Assembly (NCBI RefSeq): GCF_039545095.1
Contig: NZ_BAABRS010000001.1
Location: 1,550,001-1,614,000, forward strand
DNA: 64,000 bases
Direction: 5' to 3'
From: Fodinibius salicampi
Lineage (GTDB): Bacteria > Bacteroidota > Rhodothermia > Balneolales > Balneolaceae
Part shown: in pieces, positions 26,710-36,170 of the stretch
How positions within the stretch are numbered: the first letter of the stretch is position 1
How the letters are laid out: every line of letters starts with the position of its first letter
The notes under the pieces: model-generated
What the model saw: the letters and a program-made list of their open reading frames with translations, nothing else
What the model was told of the DNA's origin: nothing
Database searches by the model: none
Program-made: the position numbers and the translations under genes

Positions 26710-28524
26710 CTAGGCTTGAACCATTATCTTCGCCTCAGCGAATTTAATAATCTCTTCCAGTCGTTGTCGCTGCTCTTCAACAGTGGACGGAATAGAATCC
26801 AGGTTTTCCTCCTCATAAGCTTCTGTTTTTGCTATTTCAAGACAATAATCCATTCCCTTTTCCAAATTCTTCCGGATTTTTTTGAGTTTTTTAATATCCG
26901 CAGGATCGCCCTGCTGATTTGCAAGCTCTTCCACATAATCCACATAAAGTGTAATCTCTTTCGCAAACATATGCGGACGTTCAGCCGGTACCAGCGACGC
27001 TCCGCGCCCATAGATGTGATCGACCATTTCCCGCAGTGTATACTCTCCGTCAAACCAGGCAATATTGGGTCCTGGGCAAATAGCTTGTGGGGCGCGATGC
27101 TCGGCTAAAATTCCCAAATCAATGAGCGCCCCGTTGCCAAGATGGTCACATAAACAAGCCTTATTTAATACTTTTTCGCGCTTTTGTTCCTTCTGGTCTT
27201 CCGCCATTTCACTTTGAGCAATCTGGTCGAGCTTAAGCAGCTGATACTGCGTAGATGCGGTACAAATAGGCTGTTCCGTAAATTCGGTATTGGATTTTAG
27301 GAAGCCTTTGGGACAGGGTGAACCGGGTTTCCCCTTTTCTATTCGCTCCTTGTGATAATGCTCCGATCCGGTATCCCTAATGTTATTAAACGGCACTCCT
27401 AATGGGGAAACACCACTCAGATAAAGCTCGCTCTCACCCGCCTTTTCCAAGAGCTTACGTGTTGGTTTATCAACGGTAGTGGCTTCCGGAACTAATAAAA
27501 AGGGACTGCCCCATCCTGTGGCATCCATCTTAAAGTCCTTAAGCAGGCGCTCCGCTTCTCCGCTGTTGCCGATCCCCCCCTGCACCGTTAACCGGGGCTC
27601 AGTGATTTCCCAATCCTTTGAAAAGCCGCCGGCATGTTCATCATAATACTTTTTAATAAGCGGCTGTACCGCGGTTGTGAGCTGCTCTCTTTTCTCTCGG
27701 AATTCCCGAAGCAAACTTGGCATTAAGTGTCCATCTGAGGGGAAAGCGTGTCCTCCACAATTCAAACCTGATTCTATGCGATATTCAAATACCTCCAGAC
27801 CTTTCTTAGCCAGGTACTTCCCCTGGATAAGGGCTGAACGAAAATCACTGACCTTCAGAATAATCTTCTTTTTAATCTCTCCACCGGCATCCCGATAAAA
27901 ATCTTTAAACTCGGTAATATAATTATAGAGCCTTGGATTAAATCCCGCGGAGAGAATAAGACTCGACGACAGCTTGCTTTTTGCGTATCCACGTAAGGCA
28001 GCACTGGCATCACTGAATTCACTACTCATAGGCACATCGCCTTTGGTATAATTTAGCTTATCCACCTTCGCCATGATATTAACATCTATCGAACCCGGAC
28101 TCATGAGCTGTGAGAGTTCACAGGAAAGACGATCACGAAGACTTCCCTCTTCGGTACTCATCAGTTTATTATATTTCTGCCTGATAACAGTCCCCCCAGG
28201 AAGCATCTCAAAGTACTTTGCCTTGTCGTTGTCCTCGAAGAAAGGCTGATTCCGGATCGCTGTAAACTTATCCTGAACAATCTCTTGCACCGTATCCAGG
28301 TAAACTGTAATACGGCGTGCGCGACCATCCTCCGCATTGCGGGCTATATTGGTGTATTCAAAGTCGAATTTTTGGCAATAATACTTGCGGATGCGTTCAA
28401 CCAGCAGGTCATCTACAATAGAAATAACCGAATCGATTCCATAGGGACCAACACGGATGGGAGAATCAATTGAATGACCGGTTCCCATTACAGGAATAGA
28501 AAAGTCGTGAGGTGAAAGTTTCAT
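26710..28524 (-). CDS. Uncharacterised 604-residue cytoplasmic protein with conserved-looking cysteines
   Basis: I do not recognise this family with certainty. There is no signal or membrane segment. Several segments look like a phosphate-binding TIM barrel: VMGTGHSIDSPIRVGPYGI at the start, KKIILKVSDFRSA at 218-231, YRIESGLNCGGHAF at 248-261 and LTVQGGIGNSGEAERLL at 312-328 followed by GWGSPFLLVPEAT. The C-terminal third has Cys404, Cys421, Cys457, Cys459 and Cys483, enough for an Fe-S cluster. It ends in a helical coiled region. It lies 36 bp upstream of nothing else on its transcript but directly after ric, so a link to NO or Fe-S repair is possible. An FMN- and Fe-S-dependent oxidoreductase is a guess. 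Confidence 0.55.
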   Translation of the reverse strand: MKLSPHDFSIPVMGTGHSIDSPIRVGPYGIDSVISIVDDLLVERIRKYYCQKFDFEYTNIARNAEDGRARRITVYLDTVQEIVQDKFTAIRNQPFFEDNDKAKYFEMLPGGTVIRQKYNKLMSTEEGSLRDRLSCELSQLMSPGSIDVNIMAKVDKLNYTKGDVPMSSEFSDASAALRGYAKSKLSSSLILSAGFNPRLYNYITEFKDFYRDAGGEIKKKIILKVSDFRSALIQGKYLAKKGLEVFEYRIESGLNCGGHAFPSDGHLMPSLLREFREKREQLTTAVQPLIKKYYDEHAGGFSKDWEITEPRLTVQGGIGNSGEAERLLKDFKMDATGWGSPFLLVPEATTVDKPTRKLLEKAGESELYLSGVSPLGVPFNNIRDTGSEHYHKERIEKGKPGSPCPKGFLKSNTEFTEQPICTASTQYQLLKLDQIAQSEMAEDQKEQKREKVLNKACLCDHLGNGALIDLGILAEHRAPQAICPGPNIAWFDGEYTLREMVDHIYGRGASLVPAERPHMFAKEITLYVDYVEELANQQGDPADIKKLKKIRKNLEKGMDYCLEIAKTEAYEEENLDSIPSTVEEQRQRLEEIIKFAEAKIMVQA

Positions 28525-28560
28525 AGTAAATAGGGTTATAGGTATAAAAGTTTTGCGTCG

Positions 28561-29280
28561 TCAATTCAAACGCTTCTCAAGTTCCAAAGCTTTTGGAAAG
28601 AGAATATTGTTTTCAAGGTGTACATGCTTGTGAAGGTCTTTTTCGAATCCTTCCAAATTTTCAAATAGGATTCGGTATGTGGTACATGCGTCTTCCGGTG
28701 GAGTAAAGTCATTACTCAGTTCACGGATTTTTGCAATAGCCGCTCCAGCATCGTCATGCTCATCTTCCATCATTGATACAGGATTAGCAGCACTGATATA
28801 ATCCGGCTGTTCAGGGGTTTCATTATTCTTCTCAGCCTCTACCATCTCTTTGATATAGGGAAATAGGAGTTCCTCTTCCTTATCAAGATGATTAATCATT
28901 TCGCTGTGAAGTTTGGTAAACTCATAATAGATTTCTGTGAGTTCAGGATGGCGCTCCCCGTGTACTTTAGCTACTTTTTTTGCATAAGCACCTATTTCCG
29001 GAAGCTTCTTACGAGAAAACTGATGGTGGTTATTCACAATATAATCCACCAGGAAGTCCAGCGACCACTGGTCATAATTATCTTCTTTCCCGTTTTTATC
29101 AGTCAGTCCTTGTAAAGCAGTGTGTACTTTAGTTGGATCAACATTCTTTTTCTCACATGCTTCTTCTATGGTCAGATTTCCACCACAGCAAAAATCCAGT
29201 CCATAGTTTCTAAAAACTTGTGCTGCTCTATAATCATCAGTTACAACTTGTCCAATCGTTCGTTCTTTTACCGTATTCAT
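28561..29280 (-). CDS. ric: Ric-type di-iron iron-sulfur cluster repair protein
   Basis: A 239-residue Ric/YtfE/ScdA protein. The DUF542 N-terminus keeps FCCGG (30-34). The haemerythrin-like domain has all expected ligands: the His85/His86 pair, His131 and Glu135 in NHLDKEEELLFP, His175 in MEDEHDDAG, and His219/Glu223 in HKHVHLENNILFP. It repairs Fe-S clusters damaged by NO or peroxide. It has a candidate operator 45-65 bp upstream, and is followed after 36 bp by the unknown 604-residue gene. Confidence 0.95.
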   Translation of the reverse strand: MNTVKERTIGQVVTDDYRAAQVFRNYGLDFCCGGNLTIEEACEKKNVDPTKVHTALQGLTDKNGKEDNYDQWSLDFLVDYIVNNHHQFSRKKLPEIGAYAKKVAKVHGERHPELTEIYYEFTKLHSEMINHLDKEEELLFPYIKEMVEAEKNNETPEQPDYISAANPVSMMEDEHDDAGAAIAKIRELSNDFTPPEDACTTYRILFENLEGFEKDLHKHVHLENNILFPKALELEKRLN

Positions 29281-29324
29281 AATGTGATTTTTATTTGGTT
29301 AAGCCTGTCAGGCCTTATTTAGTA

Positions 29325-29345
29325 TTTAAGAGTATCTTATCTTAA
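29325..29345. promoter_or_regulatory. Candidate NsrR-like operator upstream of ric
   Basis: On the minus strand the site reads AAGATAAGATACTCTTAAA. It differs by one base in 16 from the site upstream of the nos cytochrome gene. The location, 45-65 bp upstream of the ric start, suits repression of a promoter. Confidence 0.5.
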
Positions 29346-29358
29346 ATTAAGAATAATA

Positions 29359-30396
29359 TTAGACTTTTACCCCATTAGATTTCAGATCGTGGTAGTACCA
29401 AATCCAGAAAAACAGTACCATAAACGCTCCGGCCTGGTGAATAACTCCTACCAAAATTTCCACATTGGTTATAACCGTTAAGATTCCGAGCACATACTGT
29501 GTCAAAATCATGCCGAGCAGAATTCGAGCTTTTTGTTCTATAATTGGACTGAGATCAGCTTTACGATTTTTCCACCAAAATATGGCAGCCGCTATTCCAA
29601 GGATAGTCCCTAAAATACGGTGCATCCATTGAACCGTACCGGGATTCTCTACCAGGTTTAATACCAACGGTTGCAGAACCCACGCGCTTCCGGGAAGCCA
29701 GTCCCCATTCATTGTGGGAAATGTATTGTACATATATCCTGCATCAAGTCCAGCGGTAAACGCACCCCAAACTACTTGAAAAGTAAAAATAATCAGTAGG
29801 GTTATGGACCACCGTTTGAGAGCAGGCAGATCGTTACTTTTCCCTGATGAATCTGAGTCGTAAAGATCCAGTGCATACCAGATACAAAATCCAAATAAAA
29901 TCATAGCCAGCAGCAAATGAAGGGCCAACCGATAATGACTTACGTACGGCACATCCACCAAGCCGCTTTTAACCATAATCCAGCCCATAATTCCCTGCAG
30001 TGCTCCCAAAGCGAACAAAATACAGGCACGGCGTAACATTCTAGCATTAAAATACCCACGCACCCAGAAGAAGATAAATGGAACAAGAAAAACGAATCCG
30101 ATGATACGGCCCAATAACCGGTGGATATACTCCCAGAAAAAAATTGCCTTAAATTCTGTTAGAGACATTCCTGTATTAATCTGCTGGTATTGAGGAAACT
30201 CCTTATAGCGTTCAAAAACTGCCATCCATTCGGATTCACTCATCGGAGGTAATGCTCCCATTATCAAGTTCCAATCAGACATTGAGAGACCGGAATCCGT
30301 CAATCGTGTAATTCCACCTACCACAAGCATGAAAAAAATTAACCACGCACCGGTCCATAGCCACCAGCGAATATATTTTTGTTGGTCGGGCGACAT
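29359..30396 (-). CDS. ctaA: Haem A synthase (COX15/CtaA family)
   Basis: A 345-residue membrane protein with eight helices. I use the ATG at 30394-30396 (MSPDQQKYIRWWLW), one base after the hemN stop, rather than the longer frame that overlaps hemN. Conserved histidine motifs are visible: EYIHRLLGRIIG, SHYRLALHLLLA, QWMHRILGTILG and VIHQAGAFMVLF. CtaA oxidises haem O to haem A for aa3/caa3 oxidases. Its tight coupling to hemN makes a haem-biosynthesis pair within the nitrogen-respiration block. Confidence 0.93.
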   Translation of the reverse strand: MSPDQQKYIRWWLWTGAWLIFFMLVVGGITRLTDSGLSMSDWNLIMGALPPMSESEWMAVFERYKEFPQYQQINTGMSLTEFKAIFFWEYIHRLLGRIIGFVFLVPFIFFWVRGYFNARMLRRACILFALGALQGIMGWIMVKSGLVDVPYVSHYRLALHLLLAMILFGFCIWYALDLYDSDSSGKSNDLPALKRWSITLLIIFTFQVVWGAFTAGLDAGYMYNTFPTMNGDWLPGSAWVLQPLVLNLVENPGTVQWMHRILGTILGIAAAIFWWKNRKADLSPIIEQKARILLGMILTQYVLGILTVITNVEILVGVIHQAGAFMVLFFWIWYYHDLKSNGVKV

Positions 30397-30397
30397 T

Positions 30398-31780
30398 TTA
30401 TACTGTTTTTGAAAAGTTATGAACTTCCTTCTGTTCATTCAGGTAGTAATCAAAACACATAGCAATATTACGGAGAAACAACCGTCCTTTTTCAGTGATT
30501 ATTAATTCATCAGAAGATCGTACAATAAGTCCGTCTTTTTCAAGCTCCAGTAAACGTTTCAATTCATCCGAGAAGTAATCAGTAAAATCAATATTCCATT
30601 GATTCTCAACGGAATGATAATCGATACCCATGCGACACATGATATCCATAATAACCGACTTGCGAAGCCGATCATCTCTGCTCAGTTGCAGTATTTTAAA
30701 AACCGGAGCATTTCCTTCATCCAATTGCTCATAATACCCTCCAATGTCTTTAGTATTTTGCCAATAATATTCCCCGACATTAGAAATACCCGACATGCCA
30801 AAGGCATATAAATCTGCTCCCGCCAATGTGCTGTAGCCCTGAAAATTACGCTGCAGTGTTCCATTGTCCATTGCCTGGGAGAGTTCCTCATCTTCCCGCG
30901 AGAAGTGATCCATACCTATAAATCGATACCTGTTCTCTGTTAAATAGGAGATACTCAGTTGCAACATGGCTAATTTCTCGTCAGTTGAGGGCATATCTGC
31001 CTCATTCAACAGCTTTTGAGCTGGCATCATGCTGGGAATATGGGCATAACTATACACCGCAAGCCGATCCGGATGCAAGGTGAGTACATCGTCTATGGTC
31101 TGCTGAAAAGTTTCCAGTGTCTGCAGTGGCAAACCATAAATTAGATCAAAATTAATAGAATCAATATTAGCTTCGCGAAGCCAATTTGTTACCTGCTGAG
31201 TTTGTTCAAAAGGTTGAATGCGATGTATGGCCTCCTGGACTTTTTCATTCGTATCCTGAACGCCCAGGGAGGCACGATTACACCCGATATCAGCCAATGT
31301 TTGGATATGCTCCCGGGTGCAGCGGCGAGGATCAATTTCAACGCCAAATTCCGTTTCCTCTGTAAGATTGAACCGTTTTTTTATTTCATCGCCCAAACGC
31401 TGCAGCTGATTCGGCTTCAAAAAAGTGGGGGTCCCGCCGCCAAAGTGGATCTGAACGATTTCAGAATCGGGATGCAGCAACTTTGAAATCTGGTCCATTT
31501 CTTTCTCAAGATAATCGAGATAGGCATCTCCCCGATCCTGATCTTTTGTAATAATTTTTGTACATCCACAATACCAGCAGAGCGAGAAACAAAACGGAAT
31601 ATGAAAATACAGAGATACCGGACGCGGTTCCCTATTACGATCGATTAAGTACTCATAAAGCGTTAAGATATCCTCATATCCCGTCTCGCTGAACTGTACC
31701 GCAGTGGGATATGAGGTATAGCGCGGACCCTGTACGTTATACTTTTTGATAAGGTCAATATTCAGTTTTGAAGCATCCAT
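30398..31780 (-). CDS. hemN: Oxygen-independent coproporphyrinogen III oxidase
   Basis: A 460-residue radical SAM enzyme. Cys64, Cys68 and Cys71 form the CxxxCxxC motif, followed by Cys73 (IPFCFSLCWYCGCTK), as in HemN rather than shorter HemN-like proteins. QIHFGGGTPTFL and FGVEIDPR follow. The C-terminal HemN domain (ALEKDGLIV-like LLELEKDGLIV) is present. It decarboxylates coproporphyrinogen III without oxygen, supplying haem when the cell respires N2O. It is coupled to ctaA. Confidence 0.96.
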   Translation of the reverse strand: MDASKLNIDLIKKYNVQGPRYTSYPTAVQFSETGYEDILTLYEYLIDRNREPRPVSLYFHIPFCFSLCWYCGCTKIITKDQDRGDAYLDYLEKEMDQISKLLHPDSEIVQIHFGGGTPTFLKPNQLQRLGDEIKKRFNLTEETEFGVEIDPRRCTREHIQTLADIGCNRASLGVQDTNEKVQEAIHRIQPFEQTQQVTNWLREANIDSINFDLIYGLPLQTLETFQQTIDDVLTLHPDRLAVYSYAHIPSMMPAQKLLNEADMPSTDEKLAMLQLSISYLTENRYRFIGMDHFSREDEELSQAMDNGTLQRNFQGYSTLAGADLYAFGMSGISNVGEYYWQNTKDIGGYYEQLDEGNAPVFKILQLSRDDRLRKSVIMDIMCRMGIDYHSVENQWNIDFTDYFSDELKRLLELEKDGLIVRSSDELIITEKGRLFLRNIAMCFDYYLNEQKEVHNFSKTV

Positions 31781-31830
31781 TTTACGTAGGTCTTTAAAAT
31801 TGAACTAAAGCTGGAATTTTAAGCAGATAA

Positions 31831-32184
31831 TCAGTTGAAATATTTGGGGATGAAATCTGTGGTTCCCTGCAAGAGTTCATAAACACACTCGGTACTATGA
31901 GATGTACCTGTAGGTATAAATCCCGCAGCGCTAAGCAGTATTTCTTCATCTATCTCGAAGTAGAAAGAGAATGTATCGGGATTTTTGATCTCCAGACACC
32001 GACGGGGAATAGCAAAATGACGATTTATTTTTCCGATAAAGTTGGCATAGCACAAAACGATATATGTAATCGCTCCATCCTGAGGAGTAATCATTACGTT
32101 CTGAATAACTCCCACTTCCTCTCCTGTAGGATTTTTAATTTTTGTTCCCATAATGTCGGTTACTAATTGTGTACCAGTTTTCAT
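31831..32184 (-). CDS. PRC-barrel domain protein
   Basis: A 117-residue protein with one PRC-barrel-like domain: LVTDIMGTKIKNPTGEEVGV, ITYIVLCYANFIGKINRHFA and IPRRCLEIK. The last third is unassigned. PRC-barrel proteins are cytoplasmic or photosynthetic-centre associated and have no single function. It lies 97 bp downstream of nosY on the same strand and has its own candidate operator (32201-32217), so it may be a separate unit of the same regulon. Confidence 0.72.
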   Translation of the reverse strand: MKTGTQLVTDIMGTKIKNPTGEEVGVIQNVMITPQDGAITYIVLCYANFIGKINRHFAIPRRCLEIKNPDTFSFYFEIDEEILLSAAGFIPTGTSHSTECVYELLQGTTDFIPKYFN

Positions 32185-32200
32185 AATTTCATTTTCAATA

Positions 32201-32217
32201 TTTAAGTGTTATTTGAT
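32201..32217. promoter_or_regulatory. Candidate NsrR-like operator upstream of PRC-barrel gene
   Basis: On the minus strand ATCAAATAACACTTAAA followed by TATTG. It matches the Rrf2 promoter site at ATAAC-CTTAAATATTG and differs in the left half. It is 17-33 bp upstream of the start. Confidence 0.4.
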
Positions 32218-32281
32218 TTTATAAGTTGTGTTTTCAACTCAAAAGTGCTGTTTCGGTTGTATATTTACATGCAGCTCATTC

Positions 32282-33073
32282 CTAAAAATCCTTCCTGTTA
32301 AACTGACGCTGACTTCTCCAAAGCGGAATGCCCATCCAGACCAGAAGGCTGGCAGACGCCACCCCTATCCCAAGCATGGTCCCAAAAAATCGATTGAACA
32401 CCGCGCCGGTATATCCCATGAGTGCAGAAATATCGAATTCAAGTAATACAGTTATTCGAGCCAGATCTATTGGGTTTGCTAATGCCAGTGCCAGCATCGG
32501 TTTTTCAATGGGATAATCTCCAAAGGTAAAAATGGCTAACAGTACTAATCCGTCATAAAGCACCGCCAGGAAAAGCCAGCTGACCAAAGCAAAACCAAGC
32601 CCTTTTACCCGATCTTCGAAAAAGTATAGGCCGAACCAAAAACCAAGTCCTGTAAACAGAATCGTTAACACAATACCTAGTAAAAGAACCAGTAAAATTG
32701 ACGATAGGTTGGCCGATAAAATCATACCGGTATAAATCATTGGCAGTGCCGTTCCCACTGCAAAAGCCAACGCCAACGGAACGCTAAGTCCGCCAAACAA
32801 CCCCCAGAAAAAAGAGGAGCGATCAATCGGTTGGGCCAACAAAAGTTCGGTAAATTCTCGAGACTGATAAAGGTAGAGTGCACCGTAGATCATCCCTACC
32901 AGCGGTATAAGCAACAGCATTATATTTGACACACTAAGCAATGCCTTGGGACCCGCGCTACCGAAACGAATCATAGCATCGGCAATGAGCAGGTAAATGA
33001 GTCCATAGCCCACAATCCACTTCCCTCGAAGAAGATCTTTCCATTGGTATTTTAAAATTGTTAGTGTTTTCAT
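32282..33073 (-). CDS. nosY: NosY, ABC permease for NosZ copper-site maturation
   Basis: A 263-residue protein with six helices. It starts MKTLTILKYQWKDLLRGKWI and has YLYQSREFTELLLAQPIDRS, the coupling-helix region typical of NosY. NosY pairs with the NosF ATPase in the inner membrane and works with periplasmic NosD in assembling the CuZ sulfide/copper cluster. Its start overlaps the nosF stop by 4 bp (ATGA type), so translation is coupled. It ends the main nos transcript. Confidence 0.92.
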   Translation of the reverse strand: MKTLTILKYQWKDLLRGKWIVGYGLIYLLIADAMIRFGSAGPKALLSVSNIMLLLIPLVGMIYGALYLYQSREFTELLLAQPIDRSSFFWGLFGGLSVPLALAFAVGTALPMIYTGMILSANLSSILLVLLLGIVLTILFTGLGFWFGLYFFEDRVKGLGFALVSWLFLAVLYDGLVLLAIFTFGDYPIEKPMLALALANPIDLARITVLLEFDISALMGYTGAVFNRFFGTMLGIGVASASLLVWMGIPLWRSQRQFNRKDF

Positions 33074-33780
33074 GCTGCTGTTTCCTCCATCATTTTAGCC
33101 ACAGCACCTTCGAGTCGCTGTTCTTTTTGCCGTTCCATCAGTTTATGCATGGGACCATCATATCGAATGTTTCCTTCTACAATAAATATGAGATGATCGG
33201 TTAATTCTTCTATCTCACTCATAATGTGGGAGGTCAACAGTACTGTTTTTCCTTTGTCCTTCTCTTCATGAACCAGCTTCTTAAACTGTACGCTCGACTT
33301 TGGATCAAGTCCCGCCGTGGGCTCATCAAAAATCAGGATTTCCGGATCAAACATCATGGACAGAATAGCTCCTACTTTCTGACGCATTCCACCGGAAAGT
33401 GTCCGCATGCGCTTGTCAATATCATTATCGAGCTCAAAATACTCGAGCAACTCCTTATCCCGATTTGTGGGGCTTCCACGCATATCTTTGATGAAATCAA
33501 ACAGTTCTCTGATCGTCATATTTTCGGGATAACGGGCTATCTGTGGCATATAACCGATCTTTCGACGATAATCCCACTGCCCTTCTATGTTCTCTCCATT
33601 GATTAAAATATTTCCTGCCGTTGGCTTTACCAGTCCCAGCAGAGTTTTAATCGTGGTGGTCTTTCCCGAACCATTCGGTCCTACGATACCGGTAGCCTGT
33701 CCTGCCGGAATCTGTAACTCTATATCATTAAGGACCGTACGAGATCCAAAATCTTTACGTAAGTTTTTTATTGTAATCAT
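33070..33780 (-). CDS. nosF: NosF, ABC ATPase
   Basis: A 236-residue ABC ATPase. Walker A is GPNGSGKTT near residue 34, the signature LSGGMRQKVGA, Walker B ILIFDEPTAGLD and the H-loop TSHIMSEIEE are all present. It powers the NosY permease in CuZ assembly. The start overlaps the nosD stop by 4 bp. Position between nosD and nosY makes the assignment clear. Confidence 0.95.
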   Translation of the reverse strand: MITIKNLRKDFGSRTVLNDIELQIPAGQATGIVGPNGSGKTTTIKTLLGLVKPTAGNILINGENIEGQWDYRRKIGYMPQIARYPENMTIRELFDFIKDMRGSPTNRDKELLEYFELDNDIDKRMRTLSGGMRQKVGAILSMMFDPEILIFDEPTAGLDPKSSVQFKKLVHEEKDKGKTVLLTSHIMSEIEELTDHLIFIVEGNIRYDGPMHKLMERQKEQRLEGAVAKMMEETAA

Positions 33781-35030
33781 AGAACAGGCTCCATTTTCGG
33801 TTTAGAATCAATAAGCGTTTCGGGAGTAAGGACCGGCATAAATTTTTCGGCAGCATCCAAAAGATCGATAAGCAGACTTCGTAGTAGCAGCAACGATTCT
33901 GGCTGTTTTTCTACCAGTATGGAAAACAATCGCACAGGACGATGAGGCACATCCCCTACTCCATCACGATCTAAATCGTATCCTTCATACTCACTCCAGT
34001 AATTTTTATCAAAATTATTGCTATAGTTCATCCTGCTGTTTGTTGATACTTCAAAGGAATTGGCGATAAAATTATTCTTACTAAATAGGTTGTCAGTAGA
34101 ATTTGCCATCAGCTGAATCGCCCATCCATTTTGGCTGAACGTATTATCTTTTATATCATTTCTGCTGGATGCTTCCATATAGAGTCCCACTGAATTATTT
34201 TCAAAAGTATTATTTCTAATTACGCTTCTGTTTATCTCTTTCAGCAGCATTCCATAAGCAGATGAACCCCAGTTGTCCGCAAACCGATTATTAATGATCT
34301 CTACATTAGAAGTGTACATGACCGCCACCCCGCCACCATTATCACGGAAGGTATTATTTTCGTACCGGCAATTATCCGAATACATAAAATGGATTCCGTA
34401 ACGGATATTCCCCTCACTGATATTACCGGAAATAGTAGCCCCGTCAACAAACTCAAAATAAAGTCCGTCGCGATGACCGTAGATATAGTTATCCGTAATT
34501 TCTACGTCTTTTGTGTACCAAAGGTGGATACCATTGCCGGAGTTGGTTTCACGCTGATATGATGCCGTAATATGATTGTTTTTCAGGACTGTTCCCTCAG
34601 ATTTAGCCAGATAAATCCCAAAAAAGTTATTCACCAGCTTCACATTTTCAATGCGGACGTTATGCGCCGATTCAACCACAATTCCAGCATAATCGTCCAT
34701 AAAACCGGCTTTGCTGTTATGAACTTCAATATCTTTTATTACTACGCTATCCGCTTCCACAACCACAACAAAGCCCTGTTCATCACCGTCGATGATGGCA
34801 TTTTCTTCTCCCAATAACGTAATTCTTTTGTTTATGCGAATATCGTATTCAATATAGCGCCCTTCTTTAACAAACACGGTATCGCCTGGTTGAGCCTGAT
34901 CAATTCCTGTCTGTACAGAAGTGATATCACCGTCTTTGGCAACAGTTATCTGGATAGCCGAAATCCGAGAGATAGGCATCGATAGCATCAGCCCCACAAA
35001 CAGCATGGTTGTTAATTTTAATAATCTCAT
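33777..35030 (-). CDS. nosD: NosD, periplasmic beta-helix maturation protein
   Basis: A 417-residue exported protein with a signal peptide (about 1-25) and a right-handed beta-helix of PbH1/CASH repeats: DVEITDNYIYGHRDGLYFEF, ATISGNISEGNIRYGIHFMY, CRYENNTFRDNGGGVAVMYT. The ending (RPVRLFSILVEKQPESLLLL) also matches NosD. It forms a complex with NosFY and delivers sulfur or copper to NosZ. It is 54 bp downstream of nosL. Confidence 0.95.
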   Translation of the reverse strand: MRLLKLTTMLFVGLMLSMPISRISAIQITVAKDGDITSVQTGIDQAQPGDTVFVKEGRYIEYDIRINKRITLLGEENAIIDGDEQGFVVVVEADSVVIKDIEVHNSKAGFMDDYAGIVVESAHNVRIENVKLVNNFFGIYLAKSEGTVLKNNHITASYQRETNSGNGIHLWYTKDVEITDNYIYGHRDGLYFEFVDGATISGNISEGNIRYGIHFMYSDNCRYENNTFRDNGGGVAVMYTSNVEIINNRFADNWGSSAYGMLLKEINRSVIRNNTFENNSVGLYMEASSRNDIKDNTFSQNGWAIQLMANSTDNLFSKNNFIANSFEVSTNSRMNYSNNFDKNYWSEYEGYDLDRDGVGDVPHRPVRLFSILVEKQPESLLLLRSLLIDLLDAAEKFMPVLTPETLIDSKPKMEPVL

Positions 35031-35084
35031 AGCCTCAATCCTTATTTGTAACTCAATTTACAGTACCAACTTGCAGCTTCAATG

Positions 35085-35531
35085 CTACCTTTCTATTTGG
35101 GACACCTCCGCCCATTTTAACAATGCTCCGGATTTTTCAGCCACATGCTCCCGGGCTTCTTTTTCCGATGGAAAAGCCAGTAGCGATTCGCCCATCGGGC
35201 TGTTTATCACCTCACTCTTCACGAACTGTGCCTCTCCGGCCTTAATCCAATTACCCGGCTGATTATAATCGCTCACATACCGTATTGCTCCTTGCAATTC
35301 ATCGGCATTTTCTCGCTGATAGACTGCCATACATTCGATGGCGTCAAACTTTATCGCCTTTCCCTTATCTGTTACGATTTGGGAAGCGAACTGCTCGTCC
35401 GTTATCATCATCTTGCAATGCGCGCACTCGTCACTACCGTAGTGAATCACCGCCGGTTCCTGGCTGCAGGCTGTTGCCAAAAGAAACAACCCAGCAACAG
35501 CAATAATTTTAATAATCTTATAGAGATACAT
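35085..35531 (-). CDS. nosL: NosL, copper chaperone lipoprotein
   Basis: A 148-residue lipoprotein using the ATG at 35529-35531 (MYLYKIIKIIAV); the longer frame overlaps the upstream gene. Lipobox LLATAC puts the modified Cys at residue 22. The metal motif DECAHCKMMI has Cys36, Cys39, Met41 and Met42. NosL binds Cu(I) and supplies NosZ. It lies 20 bp after the 189-residue membrane protein and before nosD. Confidence 0.95.
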   Translation of the reverse strand: MYLYKIIKIIAVAGLFLLATACSQEPAVIHYGSDECAHCKMMITDEQFASQIVTDKGKAIKFDAIECMAVYQRENADELQGAIRYVSDYNQPGNWIKAGEAQFVKSEVINSPMGESLLAFPSEKEAREHVAEKSGALLKWAEVSQIER

Positions 35532-35551
35532 TATAACAGACCTCTTTTTTA

Positions 35552-36121
35552 TCAATCCTCTTTGCTTTTCCACCATACCGTGCCGGCTATACCCATTGAT
35601 AGTAGTGAGATATAAAATCCAATATGCGGCAGCGAAGTGGCATTAATATTCAGTAATTGCTTGCTACCCAAAAGCGGTGGCTGGTACGTCATGCCCGGTA
35701 CTTTAATCGGGGCATCGGGGTTTAAATTATGACCATAATCGTATCCCCAGATATAAAAATCTACCAGTCCGGCAATGGCCAGCAATACAAAGATTCCAAG
35801 CCAGAACAGAATCCATTTCCTATCTCCTACTATTGCAATAACCACACCACTTATAATCAAAAAGCCGAATATAAAAGGCATGATCTTAAGTTCAGGGATA
35901 GAATCAGGGTTAATTTCTTTCATCCCGATATAATGGTTCAATCCATTAATATTTTGCAAATCATTCTTTTCCTTTCCCTGGATATTATCCACAGTAATAT
36001 TCATGCCAATTCCCTCGGGATACTGTGGCGCATCCATGCTAATGCTCCAAATGGGTACAAAGTAAACGCCAATCAGTATTAGCGCCGCTACTCCCATCGA
36101 AATTCTTTTTTTTGTGTCCAT
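35552..36121 (-). CDS. Conserved-context nos-cluster membrane protein
   Basis: A 189-residue protein with about four hydrophobic segments: residues 9-28, 84-103, 105-127 and 166-185. The first loop is periplasmic and contains MDAPQYPEGIGMNITVDNIQ. I do not recognise a named family. Relatives of this kind sit between nosZ and nosL in Bacteroidota-type nos clusters as I recall. Role in copper or electron supply to NosZ is inferred. It follows nosZ after a hairpin and precedes nosL by 20 bp. Confidence 0.7.
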   Translation of the reverse strand: MDTKKRISMGVAALILIGVYFVPIWSISMDAPQYPEGIGMNITVDNIQGKEKNDLQNINGLNHYIGMKEINPDSIPELKIMPFIFGFLIISGVVIAIVGDRKWILFWLGIFVLLAIAGLVDFYIWGYDYGHNLNPDAPIKVPGMTYQPPLLGSKQLLNINATSLPHIGFYISLLSMGIAGTVWWKSKED

Positions 36122-36170
36122 TATATTAAGCCAAGAATGAAGGAAAATTACTACTATTATGAAATAAGAA

